Of a stretch of 64,000 nt of DNA, positions 34,494 to 43,882 are shown piece by piece. Origin of the DNA: Mucilaginibacter xinganensis (lineage in GTDB: Bacteria; Bacteroidota; Bacteroidia; Sphingobacteriales; Sphingobacteriaceae). The stretch is from positions 4,588,001-4,652,000 of the forward strand of contig NZ_CP022743.1 in assembly GCF_002257585.1 (NCBI RefSeq), given 5' to 3'. Below the pieces are notes generated by a model. The model saw only the letters and a program-made list of their open reading frames with translations, was not told the DNA's origin and searched no databases. Within the stretch, counting starts at the first letter, position 1; each line of letters begins with the position of its first letter. The position numbers and the translations under genes were made by a program.

Positions 34494-36890
34494 ATGATAA
34501 AGATCTATTTAAAAATTGCCTGGAGAAACCTGAACAAGCATCGGTTCTTTTCATTAGTGAATATTTGTGGATTAGCCCTTGGCGTAGCCGCCTTCTGGAT
34601 TATCGCGTCATACATGACCGATGAATGGAGCTACGACCGATATAATGACAAATCAGACAGAATTTTTCGTGTTGCTCAGCATGGCAAATGGGGAAATGGT
34701 GGTTTTAACCTGGCTATTACATCCATCCCTTATGCACCAGCTTTAAAAGCAGATTATCCTGAAGTTGAAGATGCCATCCGCATTGACCTGGAAGGTGGCG
34801 GAAAAATTATATATAATGATAAACAGATAGTTGCCAATGATATTTCATTTACCGACAATGCAATTTTCAACATTTTTACTTATCATTTTTTATCGGGAGA
34901 TCCCAATACCGCCCTATCAAAACCCAATAGCATAGTGCTTACAAAAACCCTTGCCGAAAAAATATTTGGTGATGCTGCGTTAGCCATGGACAAAATCATT
35001 TCGTTTGGTGTTAATGGCAGTTCGCAAAACGTGGTAACCGGCGTAATTGCCGATGTACCGGCAAATTCAACCTTCAAATTCAGTGCACTTCGTTCCTTTG
35101 ATGATAACTATACCGGTCAATGGGCCAGTGCCGGGGTTTTCACATTTGTACTACTTAAAAACCATGACGACTATAAGAAAATAGAGGCCCGGTCTGACGA
35201 TTTCTTTAACAAGCACTTAAAGGCTTCCTTCGCCGGTGTAAAATATAAAATGGAACTGCAACCGCTTACTTCCATTCACCTGCATTCAAACCTTGACTAT
35301 GAAATGGGCAATAACGGCAATATCACCTATATGTACATATTCGGTATTGTTGGTTTACTGATATTGGTTATCGCGATAATCAACTATGTTAACCTCACTA
35401 CCGCACGTTCATCGGTAAGGGTTAAAGAGATAGGCATCCGTAAAGTGATAGGCTCTGGCAAGGCGCAATTGCTTTATATGTTCTTTTTCGAATCCATCCT
35501 GTTGGCTATTCTGGCTACACTTGCAGGAATGGTGCTGATCCAGGCTGCTCTACCTTATTTCAACCTCCTTTCGGGCAAATCATTAAACATTTGGTACTTC
35601 GGTGTAAGCAAATCGTTGCTGATATTTGCATTTTTTGCACTTGTAACGGGTGTTGTGAGCGGCATCTATCCTGCGCTATTCTTATCCGGTTTTAAAACCA
35701 TCCCGGCCATGAAAGGCCAATTGGGCAATCAATCGTCAACCATTCTTTTCAGAAAAGGCCTGGTTATTTTCCAGTTTGTTATCACCATCGTGATGATTGT
35801 TGGTTCTTGCATAATTTACCAGCAGCTGCATTATGTTTTAAATAGAGATCTCGGCTTTGATAAATCGCAGATGCTAACTTTTCACATCCATAATAAAGGT
35901 GCACGCGCAAAAACTGAAGAAATTAAAGCGCAATTGCTGCAAAACCCATTGATCCAAAGCGTAGCTGTTGCAGGTAACCCCATCGGCAATAATGACATCG
36001 GCTCAAATGCCTTTAACATAGGTCCGGACGGTAACAACGCAGCCGATACCAAAATGGTTGAGTCTTTAATTGTTGATCCCGATTTTATACCCGCAATGCA
36101 AATAAAAATGGCAATGGGACGTAATTTTCAAAAAGGTATTTCGGATACCGCGAACCACTCCATTATAGTTAACGAAACATTAATAAACGAACTCGGGTGG
36201 AAAAATCCAATCGGCAGGCGTGTCCGTACTGGTGTCAATCATGGTGTTATCAACTATTCAACCATAATTGGCGTAACGAAAGATTTTAACACTTATTCGC
36301 TACAGCACAAAGTTTCGCCAATGGTGCTAAACCTACCTGCCGTTACTAATGATAGGGATAACATGTATGTACGTTTGAGCAAAAACAATATTCCGGCTGC
36401 ATTGGCTTACCTGCAGCAAGTTTACGCCAGGTTTGATCCTGAAAACAAAGTAGATTACCATTGGCTTGATCAAAACTTTGCCGATCAATACCTGTCGGAA
36501 AAAAAGCAAGGCAATTTGTTATTAATTTTCACGGTGCTGGCAATTTGTATTGCCTGCCTAGGGTTGTTTGGCCTGGTAACTTTTACTGCTGAACAACGGG
36601 TAAAGGAAATTGGAATTAGAAAGGTTTTGGGAGCCGGTATACACCACATTGTAAACATGCTGGCCAAAGAGCTGGTTTTGCTGGTATTTGTTGCTGCAAT
36701 TGTTGCTGCTCCGATTGCATGGTTTGCTGTAAATAAATGGCTGCAAAATTTTGCTTATCGCGTAAATATCCAATGGTGGGTATTTATTGCCGCAGGCGTA
36801 GCTGCCATGTTAATAGCGTTTATTACTATAAGTGTTCGGTCGGTTAAGGCTGCCATGGCTAACCCGGCTAACAGTTTAAAATCAGAGTAA
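34494..36890 (+). CDS. FtsX/MacB-type ABC transporter permease 1
   Basis: 798 residues in the classic layout: N-terminal anchor LKIAWRNLNKHRFFSLVNI, TM1 (about 21-41), a large periplasmic MacB-like core (about 45-275), a first FtsX unit of three helices (280-420, VRVKEIGIRKVIG), a second periplasmic core, and a second FtsX unit (665-790, QRVKEIGIRKVLG). It ends NPANSLKSE. First of three tandem paralogues; no ATPase gene beside it. Such families move or transduce signals across the envelope rather than import substrates. Confidence 0.93.
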   Translation: MIKIYLKIAWRNLNKHRFFSLVNICGLALGVAAFWIIASYMTDEWSYDRYNDKSDRIFRVAQHGKWGNGGFNLAITSIPYAPALKADYPEVEDAIRIDLEGGGKIIYNDKQIVANDISFTDNAIFNIFTYHFLSGDPNTALSKPNSIVLTKTLAEKIFGDAALAMDKIISFGVNGSSQNVVTGVIADVPANSTFKFSALRSFDDNYTGQWASAGVFTFVLLKNHDDYKKIEARSDDFFNKHLKASFAGVKYKMELQPLTSIHLHSNLDYEMGNNGNITYMYIFGIVGLLILVIAIINYVNLTTARSSVRVKEIGIRKVIGSGKAQLLYMFFFESILLAILATLAGMVLIQAALPYFNLLSGKSLNIWYFGVSKSLLIFAFFALVTGVVSGIYPALFLSGFKTIPAMKGQLGNQSSTILFRKGLVIFQFVITIVMIVGSCIIYQQLHYVLNRDLGFDKSQMLTFHIHNKGARAKTEEIKAQLLQNPLIQSVAVAGNPIGNNDIGSNAFNIGPDGNNAADTKMVESLIVDPDFIPAMQIKMAMGRNFQKGISDTANHSIIVNETLINELGWKNPIGRRVRTGVNHGVINYSTIIGVTKDFNTYSLQHKVSPMVLNLPAVTNDRDNMYVRLSKNNIPAALAYLQQVYARFDPENKVDYHWLDQNFADQYLSEKKQGNLLLIFTVLAICIACLGLFGLVTFTAEQRVKEIGIRKVLGAGIHHIVNMLAKELVLLVFVAAIVAAPIAWFAVNKWLQNFAYRVNIQWWVFIAAGVAAMLIAFITISVRSVKAAMANPANSLKSE

Positions 36891-36977
36891 CTCGTACGAA
36901 GGATTTATTTGAATAGTTTAGTTTATCGAAAAAATATCCGGCTGCGAATAATTACTGTTTTACACTAAAACCAAATT

Positions 36978-39353
36978 ATGATAAAGAATTACTTAAAAAT
37001 TGCCTGGCGTAACCTGGTACACAACAAAGGCCTTACAGGGATAAACGTCGGCGGCCTTGCAGTTGGCATGACCGTAGCTATATTAATTGGTTTATGGATA
37101 GTGGATGAACTATCATTTGACAGGTACCACAAAAATTACGAAAACATAGCCCGGGTAATGCAGAATCAAACCGTTAATGGCGAAGTTAATTCGCTAAAAG
37201 CTATGCCTGTCCCCGCTGCTTATGAGCTTCGGCACTTGTATGGCAACTATTTCAAGCATGTTGTGCTATCGTCATGGACCAACGCGCATCTTATATCGTT
37301 CGGCGGCAAAAACATTTCTGTGTCCGGTAATTACATGGAACAGGACGCCCCTGAAATGCTTACCCTTAGCATGAATAAAGGATTAATAAACGCTTTAAAA
37401 GACCCATCGTCCATCCTGCTTACTCAATCAGTATCGCAAGCTTTTTTTGGCGATGAAAATCCGGTAGGCAAAATCATAAAATTAGATGGAACTAATTTAA
37501 AAGTTGGCGGCGTTTACCAGGATCTGCCTGCAAATACCACCTTCAGTAATGTGGCATTTATTGCTCCGTGGGAACTATATGCCAACTCGGGCGATGTTCA
37601 ACAATCCAAAACTAACTGGAACGCCAACTCTTTTCAAATTTTCGCTCAGGTTGTAGCATCAAAAAGCATTACCGAAGTTTCAGAAAAAATTAAAAATATC
37701 AAAAAGCAAAATCTTGATCAGCAGGGAAAATTATCAAACCCGCAGGTGTTCCTGTTCCCGATGAGCAGGTGGCATTTATATGCTGAGTTTAAAAATGGCG
37801 TAAATACCGATGGCGCTATCAGGTATGTATGGCTCTTTGGCATCATCGGTATTTTTGTTTTGATGCTGGCAGGCATAAATTTCATGAACCTGAGCACCGC
37901 TCGTTCCGAAAAGCGGGCAAAAGAGGTTGGAATACGAAAGTCTATAGGTTCACTCAGGAGCCAGTTGATCTGGCAATTTCTAAGCGAATCGTTGCTGGTA
38001 GCAGCGCTGGCTTTTGTTGCAGCAATGTTTTTGGCGCAATTAACACTTCCCTATTTTAACGCCCTAACAGGAAAGCACGTTAGTATATTATGGACCAGCC
38101 CCTTGTTTTGGTTAACTGGCATTGGCTTTTTGGTAATCAGCGGCTTATTCGCCGGCAGTTATCCGGCTTTCTATCTGTCATCTTTCCAACCGGTAAAGGC
38201 GTTAAAGGGTTCATTTAAAGCTGGCCGGTTCGCCGGCATCCCGCGAAAAGTGCTTATTGTTGTTCAGTTCACATTTTCAGTTACCATGATTATCGGGACA
38301 ATTGTTGTGCTCAGACAGATCCAATTTGCAAAAAACCGGCCCATTGGCTATAACCGTTCCGGTTTAATTATGGTTAGGCCTTATTCCGAAGCGCTTCACA
38401 AAAACATGCAAGCGGTTAGAAATGAGTTGCTGCAATCACAGTCAGTAATAGAAATAGCCGAATCAGGGAACCAAATCACAAAGGGAAGCAGAACAAGCGG
38501 AGGATTTAACTGGCCGGGAAAAGATGCGGGCACTGCGGGAGAATTTGCAACGGTTGCGGTAACGCCGGAATATGGGAACACCGTGAACTGGCAATTTAAT
38601 GATGGCAGGGGATTTTTAAGATCAACCCCGGCAGATTTAAGCGGCCTGGTATTAAACCAAACTGCGGTTAAGTATATGGGGTTAAAAAATCCTGTGGGAC
38701 AAATTATTAATTGGGATGATAAAAAATACCGCATACTGGGAATTACAAAAGACATGATCGTTGAATCGCCCTATGAGCCAATAAAGCCTACTATTTTTTA
38801 TTTAACCGGCGAAGCGGGTATTGTAAACATTCGAATTAATCCTAAAATGAGTGTAAGTGAAGCATTAACCAACATTGAAGCTATTTGCAAGAAGTATGCA
38901 CCAGCAGATCCGTTTGATTACAAATTTGTTGACCAGGAATATGCACAAAAATTTGGTGATGAGGAACGCGTAGGTAAACTGGCTAGCTTCTTTGCCGGCC
39001 TTTCTGTTTTTATCAGTTGCCTTGGTTTATTTGGTATGGCTACCTTTATGGCAGAACAACGCACTAAGGAAATTGGTGTACGAAAAGTATTAGGTGCCAC
39101 TGTGTTTAACCTCTGGGCGCTATTATCTAAAGATTTTGTTTTATTGATAGTTATAGCCCTTGTAATTGCAACACCCGGCGCTTATTACTGCATGCTCAAA
39201 TGGTTACAAAACTACACGTATCACACTGGTTTATCCTGGTGGATATTTGCTGCATCGGCTATAGGCACATTGTTGATCACCCTTTTAACTGTAAGCTATC
39301 AAAGCATAAATGCAGCATTAATGAATCCGGCTAAAAGCCTCAAAAGTGAGTAA
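36978..39353 (+). CDS. FtsX/MacB-type ABC transporter permease 2
   Basis: 791 residues, same domain order as its upstream paralogue: LKIAWRNLVHNKGLTGINV start, periplasmic core, FtsX box KRAKEVGIRKSIG, second core, FtsX box QRTKEIGVRKVLG, end NPAKSLKSE. 87 bp after permease 1. The second periplasmic core differs most from its neighbours (for example SRTSGGFNWPGKDAGT), so the three may handle different ligands. Confidence 0.93.
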   Translation: MIKNYLKIAWRNLVHNKGLTGINVGGLAVGMTVAILIGLWIVDELSFDRYHKNYENIARVMQNQTVNGEVNSLKAMPVPAAYELRHLYGNYFKHVVLSSWTNAHLISFGGKNISVSGNYMEQDAPEMLTLSMNKGLINALKDPSSILLTQSVSQAFFGDENPVGKIIKLDGTNLKVGGVYQDLPANTTFSNVAFIAPWELYANSGDVQQSKTNWNANSFQIFAQVVASKSITEVSEKIKNIKKQNLDQQGKLSNPQVFLFPMSRWHLYAEFKNGVNTDGAIRYVWLFGIIGIFVLMLAGINFMNLSTARSEKRAKEVGIRKSIGSLRSQLIWQFLSESLLVAALAFVAAMFLAQLTLPYFNALTGKHVSILWTSPLFWLTGIGFLVISGLFAGSYPAFYLSSFQPVKALKGSFKAGRFAGIPRKVLIVVQFTFSVTMIIGTIVVLRQIQFAKNRPIGYNRSGLIMVRPYSEALHKNMQAVRNELLQSQSVIEIAESGNQITKGSRTSGGFNWPGKDAGTAGEFATVAVTPEYGNTVNWQFNDGRGFLRSTPADLSGLVLNQTAVKYMGLKNPVGQIINWDDKKYRILGITKDMIVESPYEPIKPTIFYLTGEAGIVNIRINPKMSVSEALTNIEAICKKYAPADPFDYKFVDQEYAQKFGDEERVGKLASFFAGLSVFISCLGLFGMATFMAEQRTKEIGVRKVLGATVFNLWALLSKDFVLLIVIALVIATPGAYYCMLKWLQNYTYHTGLSWWIFAASAIGTLLITLLTVSYQSINAALMNPAKSLKSE

Positions 39354-39420
39354 TCAGCCATTGATCCTGATTGCTATACCGGGAAATTTCCCGTCTTTAA
39401 ACTATTAACTGTGAAATAAA

Positions 39421-41889
39421 ATGACATTAAACTACTTAAAAACCGCCTGGCGCATCCTGATGCGTCAAAAACTATTTTCGCTTATCAATGTGATGGGGCT
39501 CGCTATAGGTATGGCTGCATGCCTGCTTATTGTGCAATATATTAGCTTTGAATTAAGCTACGATAATTTCCATAAAAACGGCGCCCGCATCTACCGCATT
39601 AAACATCAAAATAATAGCCAGGGTAACGTAATTGAGGATATGCCGAAAACGTATTCTGCGGTGGGCCCCGCGCTAAAGGCCACTTTCCCTGAAGTGCAGG
39701 AAGTAACGAGGATCTCAAAGTTGGGAGGGTTGGTTAGCACGCAACAAATCAACGGATCAATAACAGCTTTTAACGAAGAAAGGATTTACCAGGCAGATGC
39801 ATCTTTTTTACGCTTGTTTTCTTTCCCAATGACCGAGGGTAATGCCACAGCTCTGAACAACCCCAATACAGTTGTAATTAGCGAAAGTACTGCGAAAAAA
39901 TATTTTGGCAGCCGCGAGCCTGTAGGCAAAACTATAAGGATCCAGCAACAGATTTCAGGCACGGATATTAAAGCTATGGTTACAGGCGTATTCAAGGATG
40001 TGCCTGCAAACTCTCATTTGCAATTCGACTTCCTGGTATCCGGTGATGCCAGAGCCGGTGATTGGGTTTACCCGGATTCATACACTTACATCTCCCTCTC
40101 GCCTCAAACGGATCCAAAAATATTTGACGCCAAACTACCTGGCTTTATAAAGAAATATGCTGGTTTGAACGGCCAAAACGCAATGAGCCCAACACAGGGA
40201 AAAACAAATATTAACTCCATAAAATTAAGTTTGCAGCCCTTGGGCGACATCCATCTATATTCTAATCTTTCTAACGAGATCAGCGCTGGTGGTAACGGGA
40301 ATTTGGTTTGGTATCTGGGCCTCATTGCGGTTCTTATCCTGGTTATTGCTTATATCAATTATATAAACCTGTCAACCGCTAAGGTAATGGAACGGGCAAA
40401 GGAGGTTGGCATTCGCAAGGTACTGGGTTCTCAACGTGCGCAGCTTGTCAGACAGTTCTTGTTCGAATCGTTATTGCTGAACGTTATAAGTGTGGCAGTG
40501 GCAATATTTATTGTTCTGCTTTGTATGCCTTGGTTCAGCGCGCTATGTGGTGTACTGATCGGCTTTACCTTATGGGAAGACCCTTATTTTGCATTCGGAT
40601 TTTTGGGTGTTTTGATTGGTGGTGTTTTATTATCAGCCACATACCCTGCCCTCATCCTTTCAGATTATAAGCCCGTACAAATCTTAAAAGGAAAGTTTAT
40701 AAACAACACCAAGGGTCTCTCGCTCCGCAAAGCGCTTGTTGTTTTCCAGTTTGTTGTCACCATTGCCTTTATGATGGGTACATTGGTAGTTTATCGCCAG
40801 GTAAACTTCATGAAATCATCAAATATGGGGATGGATATGAAACAAACCCTGGTTATTTTAGCCCCTCAAAATGTAAGGGGCACCGACCAGGACGCAGCTA
40901 ACTTCACCGTAAAAGACAGCGTTTTTCAAACAGAACTTGCCCGCGACCCACGGATAAAAAGTGTTACCTCGTCGTCAAGTATCCCCGGACAAAGTATTGA
41001 TTATATTATGTCGTACACCCGCCATACACAAGCCGGAGAAAAAAATCTGCGCCTTTCAACCCTTGAAATCGGGAACAGGTACCTCAACCAGTTTAAGGTA
41101 AATGTTGTTGCCGGAGAAAAGATCAGCGCTAACACAAATCCCTCAAAAAGCCCGATGATGCTGAATGAGGCCGCAGTTGTATCCCTTGGCTTTAAAAATG
41201 CGCAGGATGCCATTGGTAAATTGGTCGAAACAAAAAATGGTCGTGGCCGGGTATTTGAAAATGAAGTGGTAGGTGTAATTAAAAACTTTCATCAAACTTC
41301 GTTAAAAGACAACTACACCCCACTGGTTATCAGAGGGATCGACCCTTCAAGCGTAACCCACTATGAGGTTAAATTTAACAACAATAATTTGCCGCAAACC
41401 ATTGCACAAATAGAAAAAACCTATAAAAATGTATTTCCCGACGCTGCCTTCCAGTATTTCTTTTTAGATGAGTTTTTTGATCAGCAATATAAGGTTGAGC
41501 AGCATTTTGGTCAGGTATTCAGCCTGTTTTCCGGCTTTGCTATTTTTGTAGCCTGCCTGGGTTTATTCGGCTTAACATTAATTACCATAACACAGCGTAT
41601 TAAAGAAATAGGCATCCGTAAAGTATTGGGTGCATCAGTAGCCAACATACTGCTGCTCATTTCAAAAGACTTTGCCGGGCTGATTTTAATTGCCAATACA
41701 ATAGCATTGCCGCTGGCGTATTGGGGCTGTAATAAATGGCTGCAAGGCTATAAGTTCCGCATTGAGTTTAATGCCTGGTATTTTATACTCCCTATGTTAA
41801 TGGTGTTTTTAATTGCCATTTTAACAATAAGCTATCAGAGTATCAGAGCAGCCCTGGCCAACCCCGTAAAGAGTTTGAGAAGCGAGTAA
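39421..41889 (+). CDS. FtsX/MacB-type ABC transporter permease 3
   Basis: 822 residues, same layout: LKTAWRILMRQKLFSLINV start, TM1, periplasmic core with DIHLYSNLSNEIS, FtsX box ERAKEVGIRKVLG, second core, FtsX box QRIKEIGIRKVLG, end NPVKSLRSE. 67 bp after permease 2. The GIRKVLG boxes are those seen in MacB and LolC/E relatives. The ATPase must be encoded elsewhere. Confidence 0.93.
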   Translation: MTLNYLKTAWRILMRQKLFSLINVMGLAIGMAACLLIVQYISFELSYDNFHKNGARIYRIKHQNNSQGNVIEDMPKTYSAVGPALKATFPEVQEVTRISKLGGLVSTQQINGSITAFNEERIYQADASFLRLFSFPMTEGNATALNNPNTVVISESTAKKYFGSREPVGKTIRIQQQISGTDIKAMVTGVFKDVPANSHLQFDFLVSGDARAGDWVYPDSYTYISLSPQTDPKIFDAKLPGFIKKYAGLNGQNAMSPTQGKTNINSIKLSLQPLGDIHLYSNLSNEISAGGNGNLVWYLGLIAVLILVIAYINYINLSTAKVMERAKEVGIRKVLGSQRAQLVRQFLFESLLLNVISVAVAIFIVLLCMPWFSALCGVLIGFTLWEDPYFAFGFLGVLIGGVLLSATYPALILSDYKPVQILKGKFINNTKGLSLRKALVVFQFVVTIAFMMGTLVVYRQVNFMKSSNMGMDMKQTLVILAPQNVRGTDQDAANFTVKDSVFQTELARDPRIKSVTSSSSIPGQSIDYIMSYTRHTQAGEKNLRLSTLEIGNRYLNQFKVNVVAGEKISANTNPSKSPMMLNEAAVVSLGFKNAQDAIGKLVETKNGRGRVFENEVVGVIKNFHQTSLKDNYTPLVIRGIDPSSVTHYEVKFNNNNLPQTIAQIEKTYKNVFPDAAFQYFFLDEFFDQQYKVEQHFGQVFSLFSGFAIFVACLGLFGLTLITITQRIKEIGIRKVLGASVANILLLISKDFAGLILIANTIALPLAYWGCNKWLQGYKFRIEFNAWYFILPMLMVFLIAILTISYQSIRAALANPVKSLRSE

Positions 41890-42020
41890 AAACCTTTAGC
41901 TCAGCTAAAAAACCCTCCAACAACTAACAACGCAAATTATTTAAAAAGGCTCAGCCCCTCATCTATAAAACCTGAGAGTTAGTTGAAAGCGTTCCGGGAT
42001 GAGATCCGGATCGCTTTTTT

Positions 42021-42028
42021 TATATTTG
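42021..42028 (+). promoter_or_regulatory. -7 element of the DUF5655-like gene
   Basis: TATATTTG, 21 bp before the ATG at 42050, predicting a leader of about 15 nt; no -33 TTG at the right spacing. Confidence 0.5.
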
Positions 42029-42049
42029 AGCAACCAATCTTCAAACACT

Positions 42050-42463
42050 ATGTGGACGTGCCCCTTATGCAATCAGGAATTTATAAACACCAACCAGGTG
42101 CATTCATGCAGGGAAAAACAGCTCACAGACTTTTTAAATGGAAAATCGGAACATACCATTGCGCTTTTCAATCATTTAGTAGGTGAGTTTCAAAAAATTG
42201 GCGAGGTCAGGCTTCATCCGGCAAAGTCAATGATCAGCTTTGCCAGCCGAAAAAGATTTGCATACGTTATTCAACTCGGCAAAAACTTCATAGATGTTGT
42301 ATTCCCTTTTAAACAAACCTATGATGATAATTTATGCTTTAATAAAATAAAGCCGGTAACTGGAAGCAGCGATTTTAACCACCATTTCCGGATGTACCTG
42401 CCGGAGGATATTAATGATGAAGTAAGAATGTATATGCAGCTGGCTTATGGAAACAGTAATTAA
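42050..42463 (+). CDS. DUF5655-type protein with Cys/His zinc finger
   Basis: 137 residues from the ATG at 42050, which starts exactly at the finger; the longer frame at 41999 reads through a promoter-like TATATTTG. N-terminus WTCPLCNQEFINTNQVHSC gives a CxxC...HxC zinc site (residues 4-20). The remainder, ending near MYMQLAYGNSN, matches the DUF5655 style, including a KSMISFASRKRFAYV strand. DUF5655 resembles restriction-endonuclease-associated and nucleic-acid-related proteins; function unknown. Confidence 0.8.
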   Translation: MWTCPLCNQEFINTNQVHSCREKQLTDFLNGKSEHTIALFNHLVGEFQKIGEVRLHPAKSMISFASRKRFAYVIQLGKNFIDVVFPFKQTYDDNLCFNKIKPVTGSSDFNHHFRMYLPEDINDEVRMYMQLAYGNSN

Positions 42464-42475
42464 ACCGTGCAGTAA

Positions 42476-42661
42476 TTATACCGGGTGGTATTTATGCGCT
42501 TCTTTGTCGGTAAGCAACCGGTAGCGCGAAGTATTACATTTGGCGCAAAAATATATCCTTACCGGTAAAAAAAACAGCAAGTTTCTTAATATCCAACCTT
42601 TCTGTATCGGGAAATGAAATACTGCCCCGCATTTGCGACACCGGAGAAATGGTTTATCCAT
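42476..42661 (-). CDS. Zinc-ribbon-like small protein
   Basis: 61 residues, ATG at 42661. Two CxxC knuckles, CRKCG (8-12) and CAKCN (39-43), separated by a hydrophobic stretch ILRNLLFFLPVRIYF, so possibly membrane-associated or a compact zinc ribbon. Convergent with the DUF5655 gene, 12 bp between stops. No named family. Confidence 0.7.
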   Translation of the reverse strand: MDKPFLRCRKCGAVFHFPIQKGWILRNLLFFLPVRIYFCAKCNTSRYRLLTDKEAHKYHPV

Positions 42662-43000
42662 GTGTATATTTACGATATTACTTTAGGTACGGTTGTTTAT
42701 ATCAATAAAAATAAACGCATCTGTGTGTAAATATGCGGTGGCTGTTTTGAGCAAAATAATAGTTGGCCCAATACAGCTTCTCAATAAATAGAGCGCATTT
42801 TTACGCCAAACTATTTCCAGCACAGTATAAATGGTATTCACGTGCGTTCTTGTAACACAAGCTACCTCGCATTAAAAACGCTTATTTACCCGACAGTTTA
42901 TATCTCTTCCTACAAAACCGATGCGGTGAACTCAATATTTAGCTCATTAAATTAATTAGCAACCAAAAAGCCAGTCAATTATTTTTATTGTTTCTGATGT
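42662..43000. other. Spacer with nothing recognised
   Basis: 339 bp between the zinc-ribbon gene and the TlpA gene. No ORF, RNA gene or clear repeat seen. Confidence 0.5.
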
Positions 43001-43771
43001 TCACTTTCCTGCCTCATTATTTAGTGCTGCTGCAAGCTCATCAGCGTCATTAACTACTTTTACAATTAAGCCCTGCCTGTTTATTACAAAGTGGGTTGGG
43101 TATTCATTGGTGCCAAGGTCCTTTTCTATGTATGACTCTTTAACCGGGGCCAATGCATATTTAAATACTGTCTTCTTCGAAAAAGCTTTTAGCTTTTCTA
43201 CCGGGTCGAAAGCAAGGCTGATAAAAACAACGTCATCCCGGTTTTTATATTTATCAACCAATTGGTTCAAAGCAGGTATTTCCTCATTGCAAGCCTGGCA
43301 GTGCAAAAACCAGCATTTTATTACTACAATCTTTCCTTTGGTGTTTTTAGAATTATAAACTTTACCATCAATATCAGTATAATTTAACCCCGGAAACTTT
43401 TTGCCCTCCATTTTATAATGAGCCAGTGCCGTTTTTCCATAACTCTGAAGAACGGAATGGATATCGTCACTTACCCTGGGAGCCAGCTTATACAAACGAT
43501 ACTGGTTTCCCGGCCCGGCCAACCGCATAGGCAGGTAATTACCCGTTGCAAAAAGCTGGAAAAATTTCATCTTGTCTATAGCTCTTGATGATGTATTATA
43601 AGCCGTAAAATCTTCAGTAGTTTTTAAATAATCGCGGTTATAGTAAGCAAGGCTTAACCCGTCCTTCAAAATTTTTGCCGGCTCAACAAGTGGCTTACCC
43701 AAGACTGCCTTTTGAGAAAACGCAGCATTAAAAATGAAAAATAATGCAAGGCAGTAGCGTATTCTTCTCAT
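43001..43771 (-). CDS. TlpA-like periplasmic thioredoxin
   Basis: 256 residues with a signal peptide (to about 19). The thioredoxin fold occupies about 122-250: the redox pair Cys158-Gln-Ala-Cys161 (HCQACNEE), the following helix, and cis-Pro in EYPTHFVINR. An extra Cys153 lies just before. The first 100 residues are an unassigned N-terminal module. Probably reduces or isomerises disulphides in the periplasm. Single gene. Confidence 0.9.
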   Translation of the reverse strand: MRRIRYCLALFFIFNAAFSQKAVLGKPLVEPAKILKDGLSLAYYNRDYLKTTEDFTAYNTSSRAIDKMKFFQLFATGNYLPMRLAGPGNQYRLYKLAPRVSDDIHSVLQSYGKTALAHYKMEGKKFPGLNYTDIDGKVYNSKNTKGKIVVIKCWFLHCQACNEEIPALNQLVDKYKNRDDVVFISLAFDPVEKLKAFSKKTVFKYALAPVKESYIEKDLGTNEYPTHFVINRQGLIVKVVNDADELAAALNNEAGK

Positions 43772-43882
43772 GGCTAAACAAATTGGTTAGGTAAATATAA
43801 TTAATGCGGGAACCATAGTGAGATTTAATTAATATAAATTCAAGTCCATTCCGTCACTACCGCAGCTAAATTCACCTAAAAC

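Noticed and set aside
41895..41909. Terminator after the third permease (TTTAGC-TCA-GCTAAA)
   Set aside because: The stem is six A/T-rich pairs and the plus strand continues with A, not T.
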